Shown here: positions 21,037 to 31,695 of the stretch, one piece after another
Layout of the letters: every line of letters starts with the position of its first letter
Numbering within the stretch: the stretch's first letter is position 1
Assembly: GCA_011947345.1 (NCBI GenBank)
Contig: JAAVTG010000075.1
Location: 868,001-932,000 of the forward strand
DNA: 64,000 nt
Direction: 5' to 3'
DNA from: Phytophthora quininea
Lineage: Eukaryota > Oomycota > Peronosporomycetes > Peronosporales > Peronosporaceae
Position numbers and translations under genes: made by a program
Notes under the pieces: model-generated
What the model was told of the DNA's origin: nothing
What the model saw: the letters and a program-made list of their open reading frames with translations, nothing else
The model's database searches: none

Positions 21037-21246
21037 CACAAGCAGCAGTGCCATTATCATTGTCCTACTCATTGACATCACAACGACACCACCGAACAAC
21101 TCCAAACAGCAACGTCAAAAAGCGAATACTAGTAGTTTTCCATTACGGATAATAAGAATAGAGGTGTCGAGGCCCCCGCGGCAGCCTCGGCGGTCACGAA
21201 TCCACGGTAACGTTAGCTAGAGCACAGGACGGATCGGCGGTCTCGC

Positions 21247-21873
21247 TCACTTCTTGGCGGCCTTCTTGGCGACCTTCTTGGCGGCCGACTTCTTCACCAC
21301 TTTCTTCTTGGTGGTCGTCGACTTCTTGGCCGTCACCTTCTTGGCCGCCTTGGCAGGCTTCTTGGGGGCCGCCTTCTTAGCTGCGGCCTTCTTGGCAGCG
21401 GGCTTCTTGGCTGCTGTCGTCTTCTTGGCAGCGGGCTTCTTGGCAGCAGGCTTCTTGGCAGCAGTGGACTTCTTCGCGGCAGGCTTCTTGGCCGCCGCCT
21501 TCTTCGTGGGCGCGGCCTTCTTGGTCGGAGCAGCCTTCTTCGTGGTCTTCTTGGTCGCTGCCTTCTTCGCGGCAGTCGCAGCGGGCTTCTTGGCGGCGGC
21601 GGGCTTGGCCGGCTTCTTGGCAGCCTTCTTCTCGTCGGCCGCCAGCTTGAACGAGCCCTTGACGGCCACCAGCTTGCCGGCCTCCACGCCGCGCTTCAGC
21701 GCGATGTTCAGCCGCGACTTGGAGTAGCTGGCGCCCTTCTTGGCGGCCACGAACTTGTCGATGGCGTGGCGAGACGAGCCCGAGCGCTCCTTGAGCGCGA
21801 GCACGGCCTCCTTGATCAGGTCGTAGTAGCCGGGGCCGGCGTTGGCCTTCTTGGTGGACGGAGCGGACGGCAT
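21247..21873 (-). CDS. Linker histone H1 (copy A)
   Basis: ATG at 21873; 208 residues, identical in protein to copy B. Residues about 13-85 are the winged-helix GH1 domain ([39 protein letters not shown]), which binds the nucleosome dyad. The rest is a long Lys/Ala/Pro tail with [11 protein letters not shown] repeats that neutralises linker DNA. No intron is seen, as is common for histone genes. The 5' leader differs from copy B by two single-base homopolymer lengths near 21897-21904. The gene points away from the palindrome centre. Confidence 0.93.
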   Translation of the reverse strand: MPSAPSTKKANAGPGYYDLIKEAVLALKERSGSSRHAIDKFVAAKKGASYSKSRLNIALKRGVEAGKLVAVKGSFKLAADEKKAAKKPAKPAAAKKPAATAAKKAATKKTTKKAAPTKKAAPTKKAAAKKPAAKKSTAAKKPAAKKPAAKKTTAAKKPAAKKAAAKKAAPKKPAKAAKKVTAKKSTTTKKKVVKKSAAKKVAKKAAKK

Positions 21874-22288
21874 CGTTGAAAGGTGCTGTCTTGCTTGGAT
21901 CGGGGAGCTTGGGCTTCTTGGAGGAAAAATCCGTTGTGACTGCAAGTGCAAGCCGCAGTTTTAGCGTTGGCTGCCGTGACTGGCGCTCACTATGCGGTAG
22001 CTAACGGGAAGCTATTTTAAACGCACTTTGAAGTGGAGCGCGCGAACACACGTTTTTCTGCGGGTTGACAGGGCCGTTGTATGTGGCGACGCTGGTCGCC
22101 CAGTTGAGCGCGACGAAAGTATCGCGAAGCTATCACTTTAAGCGTAATATTCGCATCTCCGCCAATCACCGCGCACGAAGCGACTCCTTTGTGATTCGCG
22201 CTCCGCCAATCGCCGACAAGTATCACAGTGCATAGGCGCGGCAAAGCTTCCGCGCGCGTCATGCGTTGGCTCCAAACGCTGGATGTAT
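21874..22288 (-). promoter_or_regulatory. Upstream region of histone H1 copy A
   Basis: Contains two copies of the decamer ATTGGCGGAG on the coding strand (CCAAT cores at 22162-22166 and 22206-22210), 290-335 bp before the ATG, and a TATA-like TTTAAAA about 145 bp upstream. CCAAT boxes are frequent in histone promoters, so this is the likely control region. It is mirrored upstream of copy B. Confidence 0.45.
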
Positions 22289-22874
22289 GGGCGGGGTCGA
22301 TGGCAGGACAAAGGGAGGGGTGTCACGTAGCGAAGCCGCCACCTTGTCTGCGAAGGGCCTCCGTGGAGCGCAAGTGCTCCGCGGGGACTTGCCACCGCTC
22401 GCGCGCGCACACGCCCGGGTCCGTGCGGGCGTCCGCCACGCGAGGGTTATATCGGTGCACGCGGCGGCGGCACCGCGGCGCACGCCTGCACGTTCGCAGA
22501 CAGGTTTCCAGACACCTGTCTGGTGGCGGTCTGGCCCGCCCGTGTCTTCCGCCTGCATTATGGCCCCTTCGCAGGAAGCGAAGAAGCTTGGCTAAAAGTG
22601 GATTTTGAGCCAACCGCGCATGCGTTTTGAGCACGGCGACGTGTGTCGTGAAGAGCAGACGCAGTGCGATTCGACCCATGCCTGCTTCCACGGCCGAGCT
22701 TGCGCGTTGCGCGCGTCAGCGGCGCCAGAAGACGGCCCTTCTTCCCCCTCCATTTTCATCGACAACCGACACCTCGGGCGAGGCGGGAACAATCCGGTGA
22801 ACGCGCGACTTTCAGCCGGTGCCGCGCTGCAGTTGTGTTTCATAGCTCATGGCGAGACTGTGAGCCGTGTTACG
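22289..22874 (-). repeat. Dispersed repeat, copy 2 of 3 (inverted)
   Basis: Reverse-orientation copy of the 584-bp unit, inside the left palindrome arm. Compared with copy 3 it lacks one CCA/TGG triplet near the GCGGCGG tract and keeps two more bases in the alternating GC tract. The AGACAGGT/ACCTGTCT hairpin is preserved. Confidence 0.7.
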
Positions 22875-23240
22875 GCGACAACCGACACCCGCACGGTGGT
22901 CATTCGTGGTGGAATCGTGAACGGTTGAAGTGTGCCCCATACTAGACTAATTCTAAATCGAGCAGTGTTGTCATCATCGACCTGGTGTATGCAGGCTGCA
23001 CGATCATCCACCGCCGCAGTAACTTGCAGGCAACCAACGCCACAAAACAACAGTCTTCGTCTCTGAAAGGGGCGATGGCGCGTGCTCGCCACCAGCACCG
23101 TCCTGGCCGACGGAAGAAGCGCTTCCAACCCATCCAACCGAATATGTGCCAAAAACTTCTTGGCAAGAAGCATCGCGACGCCGACGGAAATCGACGCCAG
23201 GCTATCACGAGCGACAGGTACCGCTTTGGAGGTGGTGGCT

Positions 23241-23720
23241 GCTATATTCGTTGCACCCGTACGTCGGTGGTTTGTGCTTCATTGGAGGCACTTTTTAAAT
23301 GGGCAGGACACTGAATACTGAACAAATGTGATAGGAAACATCCATGACACAGGAAATTCTTGATCGTGGTTGGAGCTGCCCTGAATCCGATCGTCAGGTG
23401 TAGTGTTTGCAACCAAAATATCGTGCACGGATCCCTAGGTCTCGCACTAACACCTTGATGCAGTACGCTGCTAGTCCTGAAACTTAATACCAATGTCGAA
23501 ATCATTCGTGACATACCGAAGGGTGTTGCTGTCCGTCAGTGTTATGATCTTACAAGAGTAGCAGGTCCTGGTTTGGCGGTGAAGGGATTGAACCGTGTAC
23601 GTTGCTAATCACCGTCAATGAAAGCACAACAAATGCAGGAGTCACGATGTTGGTGTACCGCCGTTGCAGTGACAGAGTTCTTGGTGATATACACGCAGGA
23701 AAAGGGAAGGACGCTGCTAT
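23241..23720. other. Central spacer of the large inverted repeat
   Basis: About 480 bp of unique, less GC-rich sequence between the arms. Frames of up to 110 codons occur on both strands, partly running into the arms, and none is recognisable. This single-copy centre separates the arms and would be the loop if the arms paired. Confidence 0.6.
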
Positions 23721-24082
23721 AGCCACCGCCTCCAAAGCAGTACCTGTCGCTCGTGATAGCCTGGCGTCGATTTCCGTCGGCGTCGCGATGCTTCTTGCCA
23801 AGAAGTTTTTGGCACATATTCGGTTGGATGGGTTGGAAGCGCTTCTTCCGTCGGCCAGGACGGTGCTGGTGGCGAGCACGCGCCATCGCCCCTTTCAGAG
23901 ACGAAGACTGTTGTTTTGTGGCGTTGGTTGCCTGCAAGTTACTGCGGCGGTGGATGATCGTGCAGCCTGCATACACCAGGTCGATGATGACAACACTGCT
24001 CGATTTAGAATTAGTCTAGTATGGGGCACTCTTCAACCGTTCACGATTCCACCACGAATGACCACCGTGCGGGTGTCGGTTG

Positions 24083-24668
24083 TCGCCGTAACACGGCTCA
24101 CAGTCTCGCCATGAGCTATGAAACACAACTGCAGCGCGGCACCGGCTGAAAGTCGCGCGTTCACCGGATTGTTCCCGCCTCGCCCGAGGTGTCGGTTGTC
24201 GATGAAAATGGAGGGGGAAGAAGGGCCGTCTTCTGGCGCCGCTGACGCGCGCAACGCGCAAGCTCGGCCGTGGAAGCAGGCATGGGTCGAATCGCACTGC
24301 GTCTGCTCTTCACGACACACGTCGCCGTGCTCAAAACGCATGCGCGGTTGGCTCAAAATCCACTTTTTAGCCAAGCTTCTTCGCTTCCTGCGAAGGGGCC
24401 ATAATGCAGGCGGAAGACACGGGCGGGCCAGACCGCCACCAGACAGGTGTCTGGAAACCTGTCTGCGAACGTGCAGGCGTGCGCCGCGGTGGTGCCGCCG
24501 CCGCGTGCACCGATATAACCCTCGCGTGGCGGACGCCCGCACGGACCCGGGCGTGTGCGCGCGCGCGGTGGCAAGTCCCCGCGGAGCACTTGCGCTCCAC
24601 GGAGGCCCTTCGCAGACAAGGTGGCGGCTTCGCTACGTGACACCCCTCCCTTTGTCCTGCCATCGACC
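24083..24668 (+). repeat. Dispersed repeat, copy 3 of 3
   Basis: Direct copy of the unit at 19579-20162, inside the right arm. Similarity to copy 1 begins at TCGCCGTAACAC and ends at CCATCGACC; beyond those points copies 1 and 3 are unrelated, which fixes the boundaries of the unit to within a few bases. Confidence 0.7.
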
Positions 24669-25084
24669 CCGCCCATACATCCAGCGTTTGGAGCCAACGC
24701 ATGACGCGCGCGAAGCTTTGCCGCGCCTATGCACTGTGATACTTGTCGGCGATTGGCGGAGCGCGAATCACAAAGGAGTCGCTTCGTGCGCGGTGATTGG
24801 CGGAGATGCGAATATTACGCTTAAAGTGATAGCTTCGCGATACTTTCGTCGCGCTCAACTGGGCGACCAGCGTCGCCATACAACGGCCCTGTCAACCCGC
24901 AGAAAAACGTGTGTTCGCGCGCTCCACTTCAAAGTGCGTTTAAAATAGCTTCCCGTTAGCTACCGCATAGTGAGCGCCAGTCACGGCAGCCAACGCTAAA
25001 ACTGCGGCTTGCACTTGCAGTCACAACGGATTTTTCCTCCAAGAAGCCCAAGCTCCCGATCAAGCAAGACAGCACCTTTCAACG
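24669..25084 (+). promoter_or_regulatory. Upstream region of histone H1 copy B
   Basis: Mirror of the copy A upstream region, with two ATTGGCGGAG decamers (ATTGG at 24752-24756 and 24796-24800) and a TATA-like TTTAAAA near 24939. The spacing to the ATG at 25085 is the same as in copy A. Confidence 0.45.
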
Positions 25085-25711
25085 ATGCCGTCCGCTCCGT
25101 CCACCAAGAAGGCCAACGCCGGCCCCGGCTACTACGACCTGATCAAGGAGGCCGTGCTCGCGCTCAAGGAGCGCTCGGGCTCGTCTCGCCACGCCATCGA
25201 CAAGTTCGTGGCCGCCAAGAAGGGCGCCAGCTACTCCAAGTCGCGGCTGAACATCGCGCTGAAGCGCGGCGTGGAGGCCGGCAAGCTGGTGGCCGTCAAG
25301 GGCTCGTTCAAGCTGGCGGCCGACGAGAAGAAGGCTGCCAAGAAGCCGGCCAAGCCCGCCGCCGCCAAGAAGCCCGCTGCGACTGCCGCGAAGAAGGCAG
25401 CGACCAAGAAGACCACGAAGAAGGCTGCTCCGACCAAGAAGGCCGCGCCCACGAAGAAGGCGGCGGCCAAGAAGCCTGCCGCGAAGAAGTCCACTGCTGC
25501 CAAGAAGCCTGCTGCCAAGAAGCCCGCTGCCAAGAAGACGACAGCAGCCAAGAAGCCCGCTGCCAAGAAGGCCGCAGCTAAGAAGGCGGCCCCTAAGAAG
25601 CCTGCCAAGGCGGCCAAGAAGGTGACGGCCAAGAAGTCGACGACCACCAAGAAGAAAGTGGTGAAGAAGTCGGCCGCCAAGAAGGTCGCCAAGAAGGCCG
25701 CCAAGAAGTGA
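25085..25711 (+). CDS. Linker histone H1 (copy B)
   Basis: 208 residues from ATG 25085; the protein is identical to copy A. GH1 winged helix at residues about 13-85, followed by a Lys/Ala/Pro-rich tail with a run of [13 protein letters not shown] units. Convergent with the CEP131-like gene 209 bp downstream. Having two divergent H1 genes on a young palindrome doubles the gene dosage; whether both are expressed is not known. Confidence 0.93.
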   Translation: MPSAPSTKKANAGPGYYDLIKEAVLALKERSGSSRHAIDKFVAAKKGASYSKSRLNIALKRGVEAGKLVAVKGSFKLAADEKKAAKKPAKPAAAKKPAATAAKKAATKKTTKKAAPTKKAAPTKKAAAKKPAAKKSTAAKKPAAKKPAAKKTTAAKKPAAKKAAAKKAAPKKPAKAAKKVTAKKSTTTKKKVVKKSAAKKVAKKAAKK

Positions 25712-25920
25712 GCGAGACCGCCGATCCGTCCTGTGCTCTAGCTAACGTTACCGTGGATTCGTGACCGCCGAGGCTGCCGCGGGGGCCTCGACACCTCTAT
25801 TCTTATTATCCGTAATGGAAAACTACTAGTATTCGCTTTTGACGTTGCTGTTTGGAGTTGTTCGGTGGTGTCGTTGTGATGTCAGTGAGTAGGACAATGA
25901 TAATGGCACTGCTGCTTGTG

Positions 25921-28065
25921 CTAGCTGAAGAGCTGTCGGCGCTGCTCCTCGATCAGGGCGTGGCTCTTGTCGAGCTTGACCTGTAGCAGATGGAGCTCTT
26001 CCTGCAGCTCGGCGGCGGCCTGGTCCTTTCGTGCGATTGTGGCTTTGACGCGCTCGTGCAGGTTGGCCAGCGCCGTGTCGTGTTCGTCCCGCAGGCTCTG
26101 GACTTGCTGCTGGAAGTGGCTCTCCATGGTGGCCTCTTTCTCGCGTAGAGCGGTGATTTCAACATCCTGCTGCTGTTGTGCGTATTCGCTATCGGTTTGA
26201 AGCGAGCTGCATCGCTTCTCGAGCTGTGCAATTGAGTCTTCGTGCTGCCGTCGCTCTTCGTGCAGACGGCGCGCCAGGTCGCTCGCTTTCTCACTCGACT
26301 GCCGCACATCCTGCCCTAGAGCTTCATTCTCTCGCCGTAATTCGTCGTGCGCACGTTCCAACTTGCTCACCTTTTCGTGTAGTTCGCGGTTCTTCTCCAT
26401 CCATACACCTTCGATCTCAGCTGTCTGCTTGAGTTTGCGCTCGAATTCCGTACGCTCCTGGTCGAACTTCTTCTGAGCTTTTCGCTCAGCGCGCTCCACC
26501 ATTTGTCGACTCTCCTCCTGCAGCTTTTCGATCACCAGTTCAATCTTTGCGTCGCGTGTTTGCAGCATATGCTTCTCAATCTCTTGCTTCTCTCGTGCCA
26601 TCTCCTCTCGCAGTTTACTTGTCAAGTCAGCTTTAAATTGTTCGCACTCGACACTCGTCTGCCCTCGAAGAGCCATGAGATCACCTTCATACTTGCGCAT
26701 GAGCTCCTGCTTTTCCTTTTGCATCTTCTCGGCCGCCTCCTGCAGTTTCTGCAGTTGCAGCTCTTTCAGTTCGTCCATTTCCTTCGCATGTGCAAGTTTC
26801 GCAGCTCGAATCTCTGCATATAATTCGTTTCGGGTTGTTTCCGCTTCTTCCTGTAGACGTCGCCGTTGGGAACTCAGTTGCTGCTGTAGCTCTGCATCAG
26901 CAGCATCCAGACGCGTCATCAATTTTGTACGCTCCTTCTCACGCGCTTCTACCAGCTTCCGTTCGTAATCGTCTTTACCCTTTGCAAGGCAACCTCACGA
27001 TCCTTTTCGAGCTGCAGCTGCAGCTTTCGGCGCTCCTCGCTGGCGTGTTCACGCTCCTTTTCCAGATCCGTCTTTCCTTTGGCAAGGATGAGCTGGATGT
27101 CCGGCTCCAGCGCGGCAACCGTCGACTTTTTGATCTCCTCGGTCTTCTTGACGATCCACTGATCGCGTCGAACTTTTCCTGGACAGCCCACCGCTCCTTG
27201 GCATCTTTAAGCTTCAGTTTGAAGCGCTCGGCTTCACGAGCAGCGTTAGCATTGGCCTTTGGGTTTCCGCCACCAACTCATTGCACCGCTTTGCCAAGGC
27301 AGCCTGTCAAAGGATTTCAAACGAGTAAAAGGTTAGCGCCGGAAACTGTAAACGGCTCAACGACGTACCTTATCCGTGACGAGGTTCTGTGCAAAGTCCA
27401 TTTGCTTTTCCAGGTCCTTGTCGAACTTTTGTTGCTGTGCTGCAATCTGCTGCTTCAAATTCTCTTCTGCTGTTGTCATCAGTTGCTTCGTCTTGGCGGC
27501 ATCCTTTGCTCTCGCCAGCTTAAGCAGCTCGATGGTTTTCGTCTTGTCCTGCAGTCGTCAAGTGAGCATCATTTTTCTTTTCGTTTGCATCTACTAGGTC
27601 ACTTACGTTTAGCTCGATCGTAATGGTGGCAAGTTTCTCCTTGATGCCGACATAGTACTGATGGCTGTTGTTGCCTTCACCACGCCGACTGACTGTCGAG
27701 CGATTAGAGCGCGCTGGCGACCGATCTCCATAGCCAAACTCGCTACCACCGCGTCGGTCCGAGTCTTCCTCCCACGCAAACTCTTTGGTTGACTTCCTCG
27801 ACTCTCTTCCTGAATTTGTAGACACACGCGACGATCTGCTTGATATTGAAGGCAGTTGTCCCGCCGATTCCGTCTCCAACGCGTCTAAATAGTCGTAAAT
27901 ACTCGTAGCAGCGCTCCGATGGCTGGCATTACTCCCAGATCGAGAGCGGCTTGAGCGAGATTCCAGCTCAGCGCTGTCATCTTGTGCTTGGTCGTCGTTT
28001 TCCTGCTGCTGTCTGTACTGTGGCGTCGGACTCGTTGCTAGGTCGTCGAACTGCAACTTCTTCAT
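25921..28065 (-). CDS. CEP131/AZI1-like coiled-coil centriolar protein
   Basis: Three exons: 27607-28065 (ATG 28065, MKKLQFDDLATSPT), 27369-27548 and 25921-27303, separated by GT-AG introns of 58 and 65 bp. After a Ser/Arg-rich disordered N-terminus almost everything is coiled coil. The C-terminal order of segments (RDAKIELVIEKLQEES, then ANLHERVKATIARKDQAA, then ALIEEQRRQL) resembles the conserved end of CEP131/AZI1, a centriolar-satellite protein needed for cilia. That suits an organism with flagellate zoospores. Long coiled coils can mimic each other, so the family call is moderate. One missing base near 27265, near 27165 and near 26990 interrupts exon 3. Confidence 0.6.
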
Positions 28066-28461
28066 TCTTCTTCCCACCGCATCCGGTAGCTAGTTAACGA
28101 TGAACCATGTTAGTAAAGATTGCAGTCTAAAACCAACTACACACTCACTCGAAAGTGCTCTTCCTCTTCTTCGTTGTTGGAGACCATCCTTCTTGCTGGA
28201 ACAACTAGATATCGCGGTTAGTATCAGCACACCTTCTTTGGTTTACCACTTGCATACCTGTATTCCTACCAGGCCTGTGACTTCGCTCCGCATGCCGCCT
28301 TCGCTCCATTCTCCAGACACAACTCGAAGGCTGGTGGTTTCTCGCTCAATAATAGGGTCTTCAACCACAAGTCTAAAACTTCAAGTAAAGAGTGATTATG
28401 GTACACAAATGGTACACCCGCTTGAAGCTCAACCACTGTGCGATTTACCAGATCTGCCGCA
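28066..28461. other. Divergent intergenic region, CEP131-like / isovaleryl-CoA dehydrogenase
   Basis: 396 bp between two start codons on opposite strands. No conserved gene is seen; a 157-codon plus-strand frame (28100-28573) overlaps the dehydrogenase exon out of frame and is taken as chance. Presumed promoters for both genes. Confidence 0.4.
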
Positions 28462-30058
28462 ATGCTTCGTCGACTGCTGCAGCTCGGCGCCCCCGTGTGC
28501 GTCCCGCCACTGGCCATGGCCTCGCTCGCTCCATGGTACGTTGCAATGCCACAAACCTCGCCGTAGTTGCTAATAGACCACCAACAACAAATCATTGCCT
28601 CAACAGTCGACCCAGGAGCTGGATCTGTTCACACCCACTGAAGAACATGGCGCTCTGCGAGAAATGCTGTCGAACTTCGTCAAGACCAAAGTGGATCCGC
28701 AGGTGAATTAACAATCTAAATATCTTGTAAGGACGAGGGATTTGACTTTCATTGATGGATTGCAGGCGCTGGAGCACGACCGCGACGAGAAATTCAACCT
28801 CCCGCTGTTCCGAGAGCTGGGAGACTTGGGGCTGCTTGGCATTACGGCGCCGGAAAAGTCCGTACTTTTGCATATATAATTTACCTCGTAGCTGTTGAAA
28901 TGACGATGTAATTGGCAGGTACGGCGGGTCTGGGATGGACGCGCTTGCTGCTGTGATTGCTCACGAAGAGCTCTCTTCCAGCGATCCAGCCTTCTGCCTG
29001 TCCTTCTTGGCCCATTCCATGCTCTTCGTGAATAACGTCTCCCGAAATGCGTCGGAGGAACAGTGCTTGGAGTACTTGCCAGGAGCTTGCTCGGGGAGAA
29101 GGTGTGCGGAATGGCGATGAGCGAGCCTTCTGTCGGTACCGATGTTCTCGGCATGCGCACCGTGGCGAAGAAGTCGGACTGCGGCAAGTTCTACATTCTG
29201 AACGGAACCAAGTGCGTCAAACTTGTATTTCAACTGTGCTAATATGTCTTGGTGCGACTAACATGCTGTCCTCCTGCGTCCAGGATGTGGATCACGAACG
29301 GCGCGCTGAACGACTCTGAATTGGGCGATACGTTTTTGGTCTACGCTCGGACTGGGAACTCTGGTAAAGCCAAGCAAGACTTCTCGTCATTCATCGTCCA
29401 GAAGGGCTTCGAAGGGTTCTCTCTTGGCCAACGGATCAAGGACAAGTGCGGCATGCGTGCCTCCAACACGGCCGAGCTGGTGTTTGAGAATTGTAAGGTA
29501 CCTGTTGGAAACCTTATCGGCACTGAAGGTAGTGCGGTGCTGTGCATGATGCGCAACCTCGAAATCGAGCGAGTTACCTTGGCTGCCATGAGTCTGGGCA
29601 TCGCCCGCCGGTCGCTGGAAGTCATGAGCAACTACGCCAAGGAGCGCCAGGCTTTTGGCCGTCCGCTGAACAACTTTGGTCAGATCCAAAAGAACATTGC
29701 CGAGTCGTACGCCGAGTACATGGCTGGACGTGCCTACGTGTACAACACTGCCAGGTCGGAGTACTTGGTTTGTGGATATTGTGGGAACTTCTTCTGCTAA
29801 CGTACTGTGCTGCTGAGCAGGAAGTTGAAGCTGGACTCTGTGGGCAATCGAGTCGACACGGACGGCGTGAAGCTGTACTGCGGCGATATGGCCAAGCGCG
29901 TGGCCGACCGCGCCATCCAAACGTTGGGCGGTTATGGCTACGTGGGCGAGTACAACGTGGAGCGCCTCTGGCGCGACTCAAAGCTGCTGGAGATCGGTGG
30001 CGGCACCAACGAGTCGCACCACAAGAACATGGTGCAGGACCTGGTGAAGAACCTCTGA
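28462..30058 (+). CDS. Isovaleryl-CoA dehydrogenase, mitochondrial (copy 1)
   Basis: Six exons: 28462-28535, 28607-28702, 28766-28857, 28919-29211, 29284-29754 and 29821-30058, all with GT-AG introns of 60-75 bp. The product oxidises isovaleryl-CoA to 3-methylcrotonyl-CoA in leucine breakdown, passing electrons to ETF. Acyl-CoA dehydrogenase signatures: ITAPEKYGGSGMD, GMAMSEPSVGTDV, MWITNG, GRPLNNFGQIQKN, QTLGGYGYVGEYNVERLWRD. The catalytic base sits at the isovaleryl-type position (Glu in LEIERVTLAAM), while the other family position reads GGGTNE, which separates it from short/medium-chain enzymes. The presequence (MLRRLLQLGAP then RVRPATGHGLARSM) is split by a missing base in the C5 run 28490-28494. 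A second one-base break lies in exon 4 near 29079-29083. Confidence 0.85.
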
Positions 30059-30327
30059 GTGAGAAGTTTCCCCAGCGAGACAAATGTCAAATCCGACGGA
30101 CAACATGATCAGCAATTCTGTTAGCGGTCTTGAGAATTAATGGAACAAAGCGTTTCTGCTTTGAGTCTCGTAATTTCAATGGCACTGTGCGGACGTTGCA
30201 ATTCGCATCATGCGAATGTCTCCTCCAACAAACTCTTCATGTCATTCATGATTTCTTTTGCCATAAATTGTAGAGCTTCTGAAAAAAAAAAAAACTATCT
30301 ATGCAGTGTGCTACCGTAGTGCGCATC

Positions 30328-31695
30328 CTACTCTGACGAGGGAGCTGGAGGCGGAGTAGCAGTCTCCACATCGCCAACCTTCAGCCCCTCTAACGTCCGG
30401 ATGAGCAATGCCTTCTCTTCGATGAACTGTGGATCCTCTGTCATTGCATGAAAAGGTTACTCCGACAGACTCGAAGCGACAAGTTGCAAACGTACCTTTC
30501 GTGTTCTGGAAGTTCTTCAAGTACGCGATCAGCTTCTCGCGATTGTTCACGAGAATCTGCGAGATGGCTTCGGGCTTCTTGGGGTTTGCCACGAACACCT
30601 TGAACACGTGGAAGGCCTCGAACTGGATGTTGGCGCTCGTGTCGCGCAGCAAGTTCATCATCATCTTTAGGTTCTCCTTCTCTCTGTAGGAGCAACAACA
30701 ACATGCACCGTTAAACCGGTCACAGTCCCGCCAATAGATCGAGTTTCTTGCGACTCACCCAATGTACTTCATCATGATGTCGAAATTGGAGCGGTCCAGC
30801 AGAATCTCACCCAGCAGCTTCAGGGACTGCCGCCGAGTGACGTAGTTGTCCGACATCAGTAGGCAGTTGTACTTGGCGAACACCACGTCAAAGTTGGACG
30901 TGAAAAACGTGGCGGCCAGCGTCTTGTGGCGCGTGAACAGATCTTTGAACGTCGCGAACGCGTCCGAGCCGACTTCGAAGTTGGGCAAATGCACGTACAC
31001 ATCAAAGAACTTCCACAGATCGGCCGAGTACAGGATCTTGCCCGCTAGGATTTCGTGACGGATCGACTATACCACGTAAACGTCAGTACAAACAGCTCGG
31101 CACCTCTTCAGTGTCTTCTCCTAGCCCACCTCGCGCAGCATGGTGCCGCAGTTGAGCGCCACCTCTGGGTTTTCGTAGCCCGCCACAAGCGCCGACAGGA
31201 TCTCGGGCTTTTGCTCCACGTAGCTGACAAAGCCCGCCAAGTCGCGGCGCATCAGGTTGTTGTAGACCTGCGCGAACTGCTTGCGTGCCTCGAAAGGCAG
31301 TTTGGCCAGTCCCTTGATGAGCTTTGGGACGAGTCCGCTGGTCGTCAGAAGCTCCGCCAGCTGCGCGCACTTCTCTGGTTTGGCCTCCTGCTCGCCCTGT
31401 AAAGTCACGAAGAGGTTGGTGCCTTTATCGGTCCTTAAAGACTCGGCAATGTAGCAGGACGTACATCTCCATACAGCAGCAGCTTCATCTCGCTCAGCCG
31501 TTTGGTGATTTCATCCATGGGCTGCTGCAGAGAGTCATAGAAAGAGTCAGTGAGGGATGTCCTAACAGCAGCAGTCGTCTTGGAGCCTCACCGAGCCGTC
31601 CTTGGATGGCTTGGGCGCCTGCGAAGGGTCCGCCAGCGCTTCCTTCAGCAGCTTCACCAGTTGCTCGGGGTTTTCCGGCGCGAGAAGAGCGACAT
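30328..31695 (-). CDS. Mo25 / CAB39-like scaffold protein
   Basis: Six exons on the minus strand: 31592-31695, 31465-31524, 31130-31396, 30759-31066, 30496-30683 and 30328-30437. The sum is about 345 residues, the usual size of Mo25. Conserved blocks: [73 protein letters not shown], and [20 protein letters not shown]. Mo25 is a helical-repeat scaffold that activates STE20/GCK kinases (with LKB1-STRAD in animals, in polarity and cytokinesis pathways elsewhere). The first exon starts MSLFSR at ATG 31695; one base is missing just after it (near 31682). All splice sites are canonical. Confidence 0.9.

Larger units (their letters stand above)
20276..23240 (+). repeat. Left arm of large inverted repeat
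   Basis: About 2.96 kb that matches 23721-26681 in reverse orientation at close to full identity, with a few 1-3 base indels and scattered substitutions. Contents in order: the 3' part of the CEP131-like gene, histone H1, the H1 upstream region, repeat copy 2 and an unassigned 360-bp inner part. The outer end falls inside the coding sequence of the CEP131-like gene (common sequence starts at ATCTCATGGC). Confidence 0.9.
23721..26681 (-). repeat. Right arm of large inverted repeat
   Basis: Mirror image of 20276-23240. Its outer end is inside an intact, longer copy of the CEP131-like gene, so the right arm is probably the original and the left arm the copy. Contains repeat copy 3, the H1-B upstream region, histone H1 copy B and the 3' part of the CEP131-like gene. 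Confidence 0.9.

Noticed and set aside
23082..23879. Frames in the inner palindrome arms as a gene (109-170 codons)
   Set aside because: Both arms give the same sequence in both orientations, with no start, intron or family; the protein is only an open stretch in GC-rich repeat DNA.
24118..24948. 276-codon frame in repeat copy 3 as a protein gene
   Set aside because: The corresponding frames in the other two copies have different lengths and ends, and the Arg/Cys-rich product resembles nothing; the unit behaves as a non-coding repeat.
21254..25704. Long hydrophobic antisense frames over both H1 genes (157 codons, Phe/Leu/Ala-rich)
   Set aside because: They are the mirror of the Lys/Ala tail: reverse-read AAG and GCC codons give Phe/Leu and Ala. 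No start context or conservation.
30281..30295. A-run behind the dehydrogenase gene as a retrocopy poly(A) tail
   Set aside because: The gene keeps its introns and there is no target duplication; the run is 12-13 A in an AT-rich spacer.
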